Positions 9,979-18,657 of a DNA stretch of 64,000 bases are shown here, piece by piece. The DNA lies in NCBI RefSeq assembly GCF_900177625.1, contig NZ_FXAU01000004.1, forward strand, positions 310,001 through 374,000, given 5' to 3'. A program made the position numbers and the translations under genes. Every line of letters begins with the position of its first letter. Positions within the stretch are counted from its first letter, which is position 1. The notes under the pieces were generated by a model, which searched no databases, was not told where the DNA came from, and saw only the letters and a list, made by a program, of their open reading frames with translations. Origin of the DNA: Sphingobacterium psychroaquaticum (GTDB taxonomy: Bacteria > Bacteroidota > Bacteroidia > Sphingobacteriales > Sphingobacteriaceae).

Positions 9979-10008
9979 TTATTTTACGGTAACGTTACCG
10001 TAAAATAA
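9979..10008. promoter_or_regulatory. Perfect 30-bp palindrome, LacI-family-type operator
   Basis: Every base of the 30-bp stretch pairs with its mirror; the core is GGTAACGTTACC with a central CG at 9993/9994, flanked by ATTTTAC and GTAAAAT. It lies about 160 nt before the susC start and about 320 nt before the Gfo/Idh start. A CG centre and this arm length suit a LacI-family repressor dimer. No T-run or transcript-end context suggests a terminator. Confidence 0.65.
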
Positions 10009-10198
10009 GCAAGCTCTATTTTTTGACCACCTCTCTACAAATAGCTTGGCCTTGCGCCTCTTTCGAAAAATCTTGGTTTTAGGATTATACTTTTACCAAA
10101 GTAAGAGAATTGATTTAGTCTTCCAACATTTTTGAATAAAAAAAAATCACAAAGTAGCAAAAATTCCTTTTAGCAAAATAACAGGCTCAATTTACAAA

Positions 10199-10215
10199 GT
10201 GTACGTTAACGTTAA
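10199..10215. promoter_or_regulatory. Compound CG-centred operator-like site before Gfo/Idh gene
   Basis: GTGTACGTTAACGTTAA combines the GTGTACGT element seen before the symporter and second susC with a TTAACGTTAA palindrome centred at 10210/10211. It lies about 125 nt upstream of the Gfo/Idh start codon. The repetition of the element across three promoters in one locus supports shared control. Confidence 0.45.
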
Positions 10216-10331
10216 TTGTAACATTTTATACAAGCTGTACTCTTGTCTTGTAAAAAAGGTTATATTAGTCGCGTATTCAATTGAAATACTAACCAAAAAA
10301 ACATCATACGTAAACCTGATAAAAGGATTTC

Positions 10332-11375
10332 ATGAGGGAGAAAAATTTCAGATTTGGAATCGTCGGAACGGGTGCTATTGCTTCGATCCATGCGGTGTCA
10401 ATCCAGCACACTACACAAGCTCAACTTGTTGGTGTCTACAATCGTACATATGAAAAAGCGAAAGCGTTCGGTGAAATTCACGGCTGTAAAGTTTATGATG
10501 ACCTAACGGCAATGCTCGCGGACGAAAACATTGATATCATTACAATCTGTACGCCTTCAGGTGCACACTTGGAAATTGCCGAGATGGTTATTCGTTCCGG
10601 GAAACATTGCCTCATTGAAAAACCACTCGAAATCACGTTGGAGCGATGTAACCGTATTATACAATTAGCGGAAGAATATAACGTACAGGTCGGCACAATA
10701 TTTCCTACCCGTTTTTACCCCAATAGCCAAAAGATAAAAGAACAACTTCGGCAAGGGTATTTTGGAGACCTTGTCATGGGTAGCGCGAGTATCAAATGGC
10801 ATCGTAGTCCGGCATACTACCAATCTGCCGCATGGCGTGGCACTTGGCAGTTGGATGGTGGAGGCGCATTGATGAACCAGGGTATTCATGCAGTAGACAT
10901 GCTGCTCTGGTATATGGGTGAAGCGGTATTTGTGCAGGCGATTAGCAGCAACCGCTTACATCACCAAATAGAGGTCGAAGATAGTATTGTTGCAAATATC
11001 AAATTTAAAAATGGCGCCCTAGGTGTTATTGAGTGTACAACAGCAGCATTTCCGGGCACACCAAAGAGGCTTGAAATCGTTGGCACTAAAGGCACCGTTG
11101 TCTTAGAAGAAGATAAAATTTCGTTTTGGGAGTTTCATGCGCAACCCCAAACCAGTTCTATTAAGCCAATGACCGAAGGTCCTTTAGCACAAGGAGGTGT
11201 TAATGATCCCATGGCGATCACACATTATGGTCACCAACTACAAATTCAAAATTTCATTGAAGCACTAGTGTCCAACAATATTCCTTTAATTGATGCCGTA
11301 GAAGGAAAAAAATCTGTAGCACTTATTTGTGCTATTTATGAAAGCGCCAAAACGGGACAACGTGTTTATCTCTAA
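10332..11375 (+). CDS. Gfo/Idh/MocA-family NAD(P)-dependent oxidoreductase
   Basis: The 347-residue product has an N-terminal Rossmann motif (FGIVGTGAIASIHA, GxGxxA at 12-17). The family EKP motif is LIEKPLE with Lys97, and the catalytic His in the second domain is GGGALMNQGIHAVDML (His186). An AAAGGA-like Shine-Dalgarno sits at a good distance from the ATG at 10332. There is no signal peptide, so it acts in the cytoplasm. Relatives oxidise or reduce sugars, inositols and 3-keto-sugars, which suits the GMC and PQQ dehydrogenase genes opposite. It is monocistronic and ends about 100 nt before a bidirectional terminator. The substrate is not known. Confidence 0.9.
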   Translation: MREKNFRFGIVGTGAIASIHAVSIQHTTQAQLVGVYNRTYEKAKAFGEIHGCKVYDDLTAMLADENIDIITICTPSGAHLEIAEMVIRSGKHCLIEKPLEITLERCNRIIQLAEEYNVQVGTIFPTRFYPNSQKIKEQLRQGYFGDLVMGSASIKWHRSPAYYQSAAWRGTWQLDGGGALMNQGIHAVDMLLWYMGEAVFVQAISSNRLHHQIEVEDSIVANIKFKNGALGVIECTTAAFPGTPKRLEIVGTKGTVVLEEDKISFWEFHAQPQTSSIKPMTEGPLAQGGVNDPMAITHYGHQLQIQNFIEALVSNNIPLIDAVEGKKSVALICAIYESAKTGQRVYL

Positions 11376-11475
11376 CTGAAAATAGGACACCCATGGCAAA
11401 TACAGAAGGCTGTGTTGCATGCATGCAACAAATGTAGAGAGTTTATACGCCTAAAAAGCCGTGAATAAGAACATC

Positions 11476-11505
11476 AAAAAACGCCTCCATATGGAGGCGT
11501 TTTTT
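11476..11505. terminator. Bidirectional Rho-independent terminator
   Basis: Perfect palindrome with an ACGCCTCCAT/ATGGAGGCGT core and five A and five T residues on the two sides. It serves both the rightward Gfo/Idh gene and the leftward susD gene; the susD stop codon (11504-11506) overlaps its edge. Confidence 0.9.
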
Positions 11506-13021
11506 AGTAACTATAATGTTCATTCTGATCCAGGGCTTTATTCCTATCCCAAGCATCCCTTGGAATTGGAAACACGATAGGTTTCGTCATGAGCCAGGGC
11601 TTCTGTCCAATATTTAATTCTGCAAAATTAGGACGTTCGGCTTCAATAAACTTAAGAAAACGTCCACTCCTGTTCAAATCCGAGAATCCACCTGTCGGTT
11701 CCCATATAAACTCCATACGTCTTTCTTTAAAAACCGCATCCAACACCTGTTCCTTTGAGAGTCCTTGTCCGAGGTCTGTCAAACCAGCACGCTTACGTAT
11801 TTTATTAACCTGATCAATAGCCTTTCCTCGCTGGTCAAGTTCATTGAGTGCTTCTGCGTAATTCAACAATACCTCTGCAAATCGGATTACAGGTGCATTA
11901 ACACCCGAATTATTCAACGTTGGTTTTTGCCAATACTTCGTCATAATATAACCAGATTTGGACCATCCTGCTGGCACATTTGTCGGCATGATAAAGGCCG
12001 GCATATCCTGATGTGCTTCCCCAGGCCCAATAATAGAGGTCCAATACCTTTTGTCCTTGATTTTCCCTGCACCATCCTTCTCATGCGCATTAACCCAATG
12101 TTGTTGAGGCACAAAGTTACTCCAGGCAGCTCCACCTGTAAATTCTGCCGGCGCACCTCTCGGAGCAGTACGCTTCACTAAATTATTACCCTCCGCATCA
12201 ACCCCCTCCTTAAACTGTGTAGAGAATAAAATCTCATCATTATTCTCATTACTTTCCATGAAGATGGACCGATAGTCTGGCAATAAAACATACCGCTGTT
12301 CCAAGAATAACTCCTCTGTTACGGTAACGACTTTATCATATTTTTTTTGCCACAAAAAGGATTTTCCTAGAAGTGCCTTGCATGCCCCCGAAGTAATTTT
12401 ACCGACTTGATTTCCCGTCCAACGCACCGGAAGATCCACCTTTGCTTCCTCCAGATCCCGATCTATCTGCGTCCACACCTCTGCCGCTGAGGCTCGTGGT
12501 ATCTGCAACTCAGAACTAGCATCTAGCGGCGTTATTATTAAAGGTACACCGCCAAAATAGGTAACCAATCGGTAATAAAAGAGAGCACGAAGAAACTTGG
12601 CTTGCCCTATAATTTGCTTTTTCGCTAAAGCATCTCCATCTGCCATAGCAGAAACTTTAGCGATGACCACATTTGCGCGACTAATACCCAAGTAAGCTGC
12701 CGTATACATATCCCGCAAAATCGTGTTGGTCGACGGAAAGGCCAAGGAATGCAGTTCTATTCGATTCGCACTCCCATCCATCTCATACATATCGCCTGAA
12801 ATCGCCCACTCTATATCCGCTGCATCGCGCACATTAGTAAATGCCTCTTCCTTCTGCAATGCACCATAAGCCCCTATCAACGCCGCTTCAGCATCAGAAA
12901 TACTCGTAAAAAACTTGTCTTCGACAAGAACATCAGTAGGTGAAAGGGTAAGAAAATCACTGCTACAAGCAGTCGCTGAACTCAGCAAAGCAACGCATAC
13001 AATATTTTTTAATATTTTCAT
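11504..13021 (-). CDS. SusD/RagB-family lipoprotein (second pair)
   Basis: The 505-residue product has a lipobox ATACSSDFLTLSP (Cys19), TPR-like helices (AKFLRALFYYRLVTYFGGVP) and the SusD C-terminal signatures INKIRKRAGL-type (VNKIRKRAGLTDLG) and FKERRMEFIWEPTGGFSDLNRSGR. It pairs with the SusC gene 19 nt upstream on the same strand and should bind the transported glycan at the surface. Its stop codon lies inside the bidirectional terminator, so this is the last gene of the transcript. It is clearly diverged from the 574-residue SusD of the first pair, suggesting a different ligand or a related branch of the same substrate. Confidence 0.95.
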   Translation of the reverse strand: MKILKNIVCVALLSSATACSSDFLTLSPTDVLVEDKFFTSISDAEAALIGAYGALQKEEAFTNVRDAADIEWAISGDMYEMDGSANRIELHSLAFPSTNTILRDMYTAAYLGISRANVVIAKVSAMADGDALAKKQIIGQAKFLRALFYYRLVTYFGGVPLIITPLDASSELQIPRASAAEVWTQIDRDLEEAKVDLPVRWTGNQVGKITSGACKALLGKSFLWQKKYDKVVTVTEELFLEQRYVLLPDYRSIFMESNENNDEILFSTQFKEGVDAEGNNLVKRTAPRGAPAEFTGGAAWSNFVPQQHWVNAHEKDGAGKIKDKRYWTSIIGPGEAHQDMPAFIMPTNVPAGWSKSGYIMTKYWQKPTLNNSGVNAPVIRFAEVLLNYAEALNELDQRGKAIDQVNKIRKRAGLTDLGQGLSKEQVLDAVFKERRMEFIWEPTGGFSDLNRSGRFLKFIEAERPNFAELNIGQKPWLMTKPIVFPIPRDAWDRNKALDQNEHYSY

Positions 13022-13040
13022 CTTATCTGTATTTAATAGA

Positions 13041-16000
13041 TTAGAAACTAGCTTTCAAACCAAACATAAACGTTCGTGGCATCGGATAAACCCCATCATC
13101 TACCCCACTTGCCAAAGGATTTGTTGAACCAACCTCTGGATCAAATCCCGAATATTTAGTGAATGTCAACGCATTTTGAACCGAACCGTAAACTCTGACG
13201 CGCTTGATGAATGTCGTCTTCGCAAACACGGGATCAGGAAGCGTATAGCCTAAGGTCACATTTCGTAGTCTTAAGTAGGATCCATCTTCCACATAAAAAG
13301 AAGATAGATTAGCATAGTTTCCATTGAGGTCGGTATATTTCAAAATAGGCACGGTGTTTCCTCCATTCTCGGGAGTCCAACGATTCAAAACATCCGCAGA
13401 AGCATTAATCACACCACTACCACCAAAGTACTTCACAGGATAGGTCGTAAATTTGTTAACATGGAATATTTCATTACCAGATACACCTTGAAACAGTACG
13501 TTCAGATCGAATCCTTTGTATGAAAAATCCATATTCATTCCATAAGTTAGCGTTGGCCAAGGCGTTCCCAACATTACACGATCAGCATCTGTAAGAGCAT
13601 TATCACCATTTATATCGCGGAACCGAAAGTCACCAGCACTCGCATTCGGCTGAAAAGCCTTATCTACCTCACCATTAGATTGATAAATACCGTCAACCAT
13701 ATATCCTCTAAAGTAACCGATAGGCTTGCCCACCTCCGTATAGGAAGTATTCATACTTGTAAAGCCCACAATAGGCCCTGATATCGGATTACCTGCCCCC
13801 ATGGATATAACGTTATTTTTTAATGTTGATAGATTCACACTGACATCATACTTGAATGAACTACCGCCACCATAGCCCAACAAGAGTTCAAAGCCTTGGT
13901 TACGAATTTTACCCCCATTTACCGACGGAGCGGACTCAAAGCCAGCTTCTAAGGATACTGGTAAACTGACCAGCATATCACGGGTATCTTTGATATAATA
14001 TTCAGCAGTCATATAACCCCGATTATTAAGGAAGCTTACATCGAGTCCAAAATTCAGTTGCTCACTTGTCTCCCATTTTAAATCGCTATTCCCAGGACGA
14101 ATCATACTCGCTCCTGTTACCAACCCTTGACCCGTCCCCAAGATGTAATTATCAACCACACGACCTAACCCAAACGTGCTCGAATAGCCAAAGGCTCCAA
14201 TAGCATCATTTCCTAATTGTCCCCAACTTGCACGGAGCTTCAAGTTATTGATGGGTCCTGACTGATTGAAAAAATCTTCTTCTGAGATATTCCAACCCGC
14301 AGAAACCGAAGGGAAATTTCCCCATTTATAAGACGGTCCAAAATTAGATGAACCATCCCGACGAATACTCGCAGAAAAGAGGTACTTATTATCATAGGCA
14401 TAATTGACTCGTCCAAGGTAAGAGGCTAATGTATAGACAGACCCTGTCCCAGAACCTCTCCTGTTGGCATCAGAACTCGTGTTTACCACACGGATAGTTT
14501 CATTCTGAAACTCTCGTGCCGTGATCGAAATCCAATCGCTCGCATTACGTTGAGCGGTCTGACCGATAATAGCGGACACGCTATGTTTGTCTATCACTTT
14601 ATTGTAATTCAAAGTGTTCTCCAATAACCAATTCAATCCCTGTGTTTGTGTTTCTCCTAAGATTGCTTGTGGATTACTGTAAAATCCACGCTGTACCTTG
14701 GGTTCCCAGGTACTTGAACGATTGGAGTTAAAGTCTAAACCTACACTCGAACGGAAAGTCAATCCATCTACAATAGTAACCTCGCCAAAGGCATTCCCAT
14801 ACATACGCATATTACGCAGGAAGTTTTCTCTACTCTTCGCACGGAGATAGGGATTATCACCTTGTGTCGAATAATACGCAGACGAACCACTCACCACATC
14901 CTCTAAGCCTAGAGTTGGATAAAATTGTTGTGCAAGATTGAAAATACCTAATCGAAAATCCTCATTTTGTTGCCCTTTTGCTTGCGTGTATGCGAATGCC
15001 AGACTTCCCCCAAATTTCAACCGTTCGCCAACTTGTATATCCATGTTAGCGCGTCCAGTGTATCTTTTATTCCACGTCTCGATCAATGTACCTTGTTGAT
15101 CACGATACCCAAGTGACAAGGCATTTTTCACTTTCTGATTCCCTCCGGTCATGGACACATCAACATTATACATAGGAGCTGTACGAAAAACTTCATTAAT
15201 CCAATTTGTTCCTTCTCCAAGATCCTTCGGGTTGGCCCATTCGGGGTTTGGTGTCATATTCGAATTACGATACAACTCATTCGCTAAAGTCGCAAACTGC
15301 TCCGCATTTAGGAACTTTGGTCGCTTCCATAAATTCTGAAAACCAGTATATGCACTAAGATCCAGTGATGTCCGTCCCTCTTTTCCGCGTTTTGTAGTAA
15401 TTAAGATAACACCATTTGCAGCCCGTGCACCATAAATGGAAGCCGCCGCCGCATCTTTTAGTACCTCAATAGATTCAATATCACTTGGGTTAACAATAGA
15501 CATGCCGTCTACCTGGTCTGAACTACCACTGATGCCCATGTTGCTCCCCCCAACTGGAAAACCATCTATAACGTATAACGGTTGATTTCCGCCTGTCGTT
15601 CCTACTCCTCGAATTCTTACCGAGCTCGACCCACCTGGTGCACCACTAGTTTGCGTAATCGTAACGCCAGGAACTTTTCCTTGGATTGCACCTGTAAACG
15701 AATTACTAGATACCTTCTCAATATCAGCGGCTTTGACGGAAGATATCGACCCTGTTAGCTCCTTTCTTTTCTGCGTTCCATAACCCACTACAACAACCTC
15801 TTCCAAATCATTTTTGTCAGCTTCCAAAATAATCTGCAAAGCTACATTATTTTGCACCAGAACCTCTTTGGGTACGTACCCGACATAAGTCAAAAGTAAA
15901 GTTTTACCCTGAAGTTGCCCTAACAACTCAAAGTTTCCTTCTGCATCTGTTGAAACAGTCATTGGGCTGTTTTTAACTTTAATCGTAACACCAGACAAAG

Positions 16001-16151
16001 GTTGATTGTTCGCGTCTGTAACCTTTCCATAAACCTTCTCCTGATCATGGCCTATAACCGCCATCCGTCCAATAGCATGCGCGTACAGGTGATTTACAGG
16101 AAGAAAAGGAGAACTCAAAAAGAAACAAAGCATGTAGATTTTTGATCTCAT
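13041..16151 (-). CDS. SusC/RagA TonB-dependent outer-membrane transporter (second pair)
   Basis: The 1036-residue product has a signal peptide (MLCFFLSSPFLPVNHLYAHA), a regulatory-like domain (VYGKVTDANNQPLSGVTIKV), the Ton-box/plug boundary DLEEVVVVGYGTQKRKE, and the plug motif IEVLKDAAAASIYGARAANG. The barrel ends in FMFGLKASF with a C-terminal Phe, as in BAM-assembled barrels. It is first in a two-gene operon with susD. The 353-base upstream region contains the TGTGTACGTA box shared with the symporter promoter, so both uptake systems are probably induced together. The substrate is unknown. Confidence 0.95.
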   Translation of the reverse strand: MRSKIYMLCFFLSSPFLPVNHLYAHAIGRMAVIGHDQEKVYGKVTDANNQPLSGVTIKVKNSPMTVSTDAEGNFELLGQLQGKTLLLTYVGYVPKEVLVQNNVALQIILEADKNDLEEVVVVGYGTQKRKELTGSISSVKAADIEKVSSNSFTGAIQGKVPGVTITQTSGAPGGSSSVRIRGVGTTGGNQPLYVIDGFPVGGSNMGISGSSDQVDGMSIVNPSDIESIEVLKDAAAASIYGARAANGVILITTKRGKEGRTSLDLSAYTGFQNLWKRPKFLNAEQFATLANELYRNSNMTPNPEWANPKDLGEGTNWINEVFRTAPMYNVDVSMTGGNQKVKNALSLGYRDQQGTLIETWNKRYTGRANMDIQVGERLKFGGSLAFAYTQAKGQQNEDFRLGIFNLAQQFYPTLGLEDVVSGSSAYYSTQGDNPYLRAKSRENFLRNMRMYGNAFGEVTIVDGLTFRSSVGLDFNSNRSSTWEPKVQRGFYSNPQAILGETQTQGLNWLLENTLNYNKVIDKHSVSAIIGQTAQRNASDWISITAREFQNETIRVVNTSSDANRRGSGTGSVYTLASYLGRVNYAYDNKYLFSASIRRDGSSNFGPSYKWGNFPSVSAGWNISEEDFFNQSGPINNLKLRASWGQLGNDAIGAFGYSSTFGLGRVVDNYILGTGQGLVTGASMIRPGNSDLKWETSEQLNFGLDVSFLNNRGYMTAEYYIKDTRDMLVSLPVSLEAGFESAPSVNGGKIRNQGFELLLGYGGGSSFKYDVSVNLSTLKNNVISMGAGNPISGPIVGFTSMNTSYTEVGKPIGYFRGYMVDGIYQSNGEVDKAFQPNASAGDFRFRDINGDNALTDADRVMLGTPWPTLTYGMNMDFSYKGFDLNVLFQGVSGNEIFHVNKFTTYPVKYFGGSGVINASADVLNRWTPENGGNTVPILKYTDLNGNYANLSSFYVEDGSYLRLRNVTLGYTLPDPVFAKTTFIKRVRVYGSVQNALTFTKYSGFDPEVGSTNPLASGVDDGVYPMPRTFMFGLKASF

Positions 16152-16504
16152 AATGTTAAATTTATTTTATTGATTTATCGATTAATAATAATCTATCATG
16201 AAACACTTCCAGGTTCACAGCAGATACATTGCCATAATATAGACAGGATGCCTCTTATTGGCTATGAATCCACAGGGGACACATTAGTACAATTACAATA
16301 GATCTTAAGTTTATAATAGCACATCAATTCTATGTAAGGAAAGAGCCTTAAATACTATTGTGTACGTAAACGAATATACAAGTAATTTTTATTATGCAAT
16401 AAAAATTTCACTTTTTTTTTATTGAATCGCTTGTAAAACAGCTGATTTGTCCGACCCGGTATTCGTTATAACTGAAAATAAAGGTAAAATAAGGGCAGTT
16501 GGAA
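16152..16504. other. Promoter region of second susCD operon
   Basis: This 353-base non-coding stretch between susC and the end of the LytTR regulator gene carries the TGTGTACGTA box at 16359-16368, about 207 nt before the susC start. The rest is AT-rich with a T9 run around 16410-16420. I see no small gene and no strong terminator for the regulator gene. Confidence 0.6.
16350..16370. promoter_or_regulatory. Operator-like TGTGTACGTA box before second susC
   Basis: AAATACTAT directly followed by TGTGTACGTAAA. The same order AAATACTAT, (AT), TGTGTACGTA occurs at 301-321 before the symporter gene. Both lie upstream of leftward transport genes. The central TACGTA is palindromic. Shared control by one regulator is inferred. 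Confidence 0.5.
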
Positions 16505-17233
16505 CTACTCCCCCAGCCAACGCTGAAAGTCATTCGACTTATCTTCGCTCACAATCACTTCCGCTCCAGATACAACAGGCGGATGCAACGATAAACGAAT
16601 ACGGCTACGACTCAATTTAACCATATCAATAATCGCCGCAATAGAAACAATAAATTTACGATTTACCTGAAAGAAACGTTTCGGATCCAATCGGTCCGAG
16701 AGACTGGTAATCGTATCCTCCACAATATATTCATCTCCGCTATGTAAAGTGGCATAAAGCAACTTATCCTCTGCCATAAAATAAGCGATTTCATCCGCTG
16801 CAATAGACTTTAGATGAATACCATACTTCACGAGGAAACGATTTTTAAAAGCCTGAACAGTGGGTGTTTTTTGTGGTAACAGCGGTTTCACCCGCAGCAA
16901 AGCTTCCTCCAATTCAGCCTCATCATATGGCTTTAGCAAATATGCATATCCCTGATTACGAAAAGCTTCTAAGGCATACGAATCAAAGGCCGTCGTAAAA
17001 ATCACAGGAGACTTTACAGCTACCTGATCGAATATGTGAAAACTCAGTCCATCCCCCAGATGAATATCCATAAAGATAAGATCCACTTTATTGGTCGATA
17101 ACCAAGCCACCGCATCGCGAATCGTCTTATGGTGTGTAAGCTCAAAATCCAACCACGACACATCCATCAGCATCTCCACCAGGCTATCTTTAGCCCAATC
17201 TTCATCCTCCACAATTAGAATATGCACTGCCAT
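16505..17233 (-). CDS. LytTR-family response regulator
   Basis: The 242-residue product has a receiver domain (about 3-120) with acidic pocket VEDED, phosphoacceptor Asp56 (LIFMDIHLGDG), Thr80/81 (VIFTTAFDS) and Lys101 (YLLKPYDE). The LytTR DNA-binding domain (about 130-242) shows DEIAYFMAEDKLLYATLHSGDEY and the LDPKRFFQVNRKFIVS signature. It should bind a direct-repeat site after phosphorylation by a LytS/YehU-type kinase. The only such kinase in the window is encoded at 24765-26234, seven kilobases upstream on the same strand, with SusC, SusD and a protease between them. A strong terminator lies immediately before this ATG, so its expression either depends on read-through or on a very close promoter. 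Confidence 0.93.
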   Translation of the reverse strand: MAVHILIVEDEDWAKDSLVEMLMDVSWLDFELTHHKTIRDAVAWLSTNKVDLIFMDIHLGDGLSFHIFDQVAVKSPVIFTTAFDSYALEAFRNQGYAYLLKPYDEAELEEALLRVKPLLPQKTPTVQAFKNRFLVKYGIHLKSIAADEIAYFMAEDKLLYATLHSGDEYIVEDTITSLSDRLDPKRFFQVNRKFIVSIAAIIDMVKLSRSRIRLSLHPPVVSGAEVIVSEDKSNDFQRWLGE

Positions 17234-17243
17234 GAGGTGAAAT

Positions 17244-17278
17244 TAAAAAAAATCCCCGCTTCAACAAAGAAGCGGGGA
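17244..17278 (-). terminator. Rho-independent terminator after third susD
   Basis: 10-bp GC-rich stem, TCCCCGCTTC at 17253-17262 with GAAGCGGGGA at 17269-17278, loop of 6 nt. On the minus strand it is followed by a run of at least eight T residues (17244-17252). It ends only 10 nt before the response-regulator ATG at 17233. Confidence 0.9.
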
Positions 17279-17308
17279 AAACTAACCAATATATAAACAA
17301 ATGAAATG

Positions 17309-18637
17309 CTAAAAACCGAGCTCCGGGTTATTGTCAATCGCCACTTGCGGATAACGAATAACATAACGGGGGTCGTTTGCACGCAGGACATAATCAGTGC
17401 CGACAAAAGAGTGTGTAATTTCTGGTCGCGTACTACGTTTCAAGTCATACCAACGCTGGCCTTCGAGCGCCAATTCACGATTCCGTTCGGCCGCTATAGA
17501 AACCAACAGTTGCGTAGCACCCTCCTTCGACAAGGCCGACATTTGCTGTGTATAGTATGTAGGCTTCAATCGTTTTTGTAGTAAAACACCAAGCTTTTCG
17601 ACCGCTTTATCCGTATTCCCTAACTGTGCATACGCTTCAGCAACGATAAGGTATAAATCCGCATTTCTAAAACTTACGTTATACTTATTATCACCACCCT
17701 TTAACGATATATAATCGCCGCCACGTTTCTGGAAGTAACGCACAAAACGCATATCGTTATCCTTGTTATAGCTATTTAAAAGACTGGTCGAGATATAGGT
17801 TGAATTTTTTACGGAAGGGATAGCCACCTTTTCCAAAGAAAGGATCATCTCTTTGGACTGAAAATCACTTGGTAACAACGCGCTGGTCACATTCAAATCT
17901 TCCAAATCCCCATTGATTGCCAACGCTGCTTCTGCTGCCGCTAACGCTTCCTGCCATTCACTACGATACAAGTGAACACGCGCTTCAAATGCATGCAACA
18001 CTCGTTTACTAAATCTATATTTCACTTTGGCATCTTGATCTACCACCTGCATCAACGATGCTGCTTCTTTCATATCAGCCATCACCTGCGCGTACGACTG
18101 TTCGATCGTAGCCGGAACAAATACTTGCTCAAGATCTACCTTCAACGATAATGGCACACCACGCTTACCTGCATTTGCAGTGGAATAGTTATCCGCATAA
18201 AGATTTAACAGTTCAAAATGTGCATAGGCACGCATCAAATAAGCTTCTGCCTTTACCTGCTTCGCCTCCGTAGTACTACCCACCTCCGTATCAATATTGG
18301 CGATAATGTGGTTAGCATAGAAAATACTCTTATAGAAACCTACATAAGGCATCGAAATCGTGTTAGGATCCGGATTAGCATCTTTCCACAAGTAGATATC
18401 TTTAACCGAAGCCACATCTGTAGAATATTCGTCTAGCAGTACCTCATCCGTACGTAACGTCAAATACGACTTATGCGAAGGGAATCCTTGATAACCACTG
18501 GTCATCAAACCTCTAAAATCTTCGATAGTTTTCGGGACTACCGTACCCACCGGTTGAATATCCAGGTACTTATCGCAGGACTGTAAAGACAACGTCCCCA
18601 CAGATAGTAAGCAGATATAAAAAACTATTTTTTTCAT
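17309..18637 (-). CDS. SusD/RagB-family lipoprotein (third pair), short form
   Basis: I chose the ATG at 18637 because it begins a clean lipoprotein signal (MKKIVFYICLLSVGTLSLQSC); the frame extends 6 codons further to a TTG. The mature protein starts DKYLDIQPVGTVVPKTIEDF, a variant SusD opening seen in roughly 450-residue members. TPR helices (AYLMRAYAHFELLNLYADNY) and a C-terminal LVSIAAERNRELALEGQRWYDLKR confirm the family. It is about 60-130 residues shorter than the other two SusD proteins in the window. It follows the third susC by 20 nt and is followed by a terminator. Its partner gene is next to a secreted metalloprotease gene, so the ligand may be a peptide or glycoprotein rather than a polysaccharide (inference). 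Confidence 0.92.
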   Translation of the reverse strand: MKKIVFYICLLSVGTLSLQSCDKYLDIQPVGTVVPKTIEDFRGLMTSGYQGFPSHKSYLTLRTDEVLLDEYSTDVASVKDIYLWKDANPDPNTISMPYVGFYKSIFYANHIIANIDTEVGSTTEAKQVKAEAYLMRAYAHFELLNLYADNYSTANAGKRGVPLSLKVDLEQVFVPATIEQSYAQVMADMKEAASLMQVVDQDAKVKYRFSKRVLHAFEARVHLYRSEWQEALAAAEAALAINGDLEDLNVTSALLPSDFQSKEMILSLEKVAIPSVKNSTYISTSLLNSYNKDNDMRFVRYFQKRGGDYISLKGGDNKYNVSFRNADLYLIVAEAYAQLGNTDKAVEKLGVLLQKRLKPTYYTQQMSALSKEGATQLLVSIAAERNRELALEGQRWYDLKRSTRPEITHSFVGTDYVLRANDPRYVIRYPQVAIDNNPELGF

Positions 18638-18657
18638 ATTAAATATCATTATCAAGA

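Larger units (their letters stand above)
9819..10331. other. Divergent intergenic region between susC and Gfo/Idh gene
   Basis: This 513-base AT-rich spacer holds no credible gene. It separates the leftward susC from the rightward oxidoreductase gene and must contain both promoters. Two CG-centred palindromic sites are visible and listed separately (9979-10008 and 10199-10215). Base composition is otherwise unremarkable, with A/T runs around 10139-10147. Confidence 0.7.
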
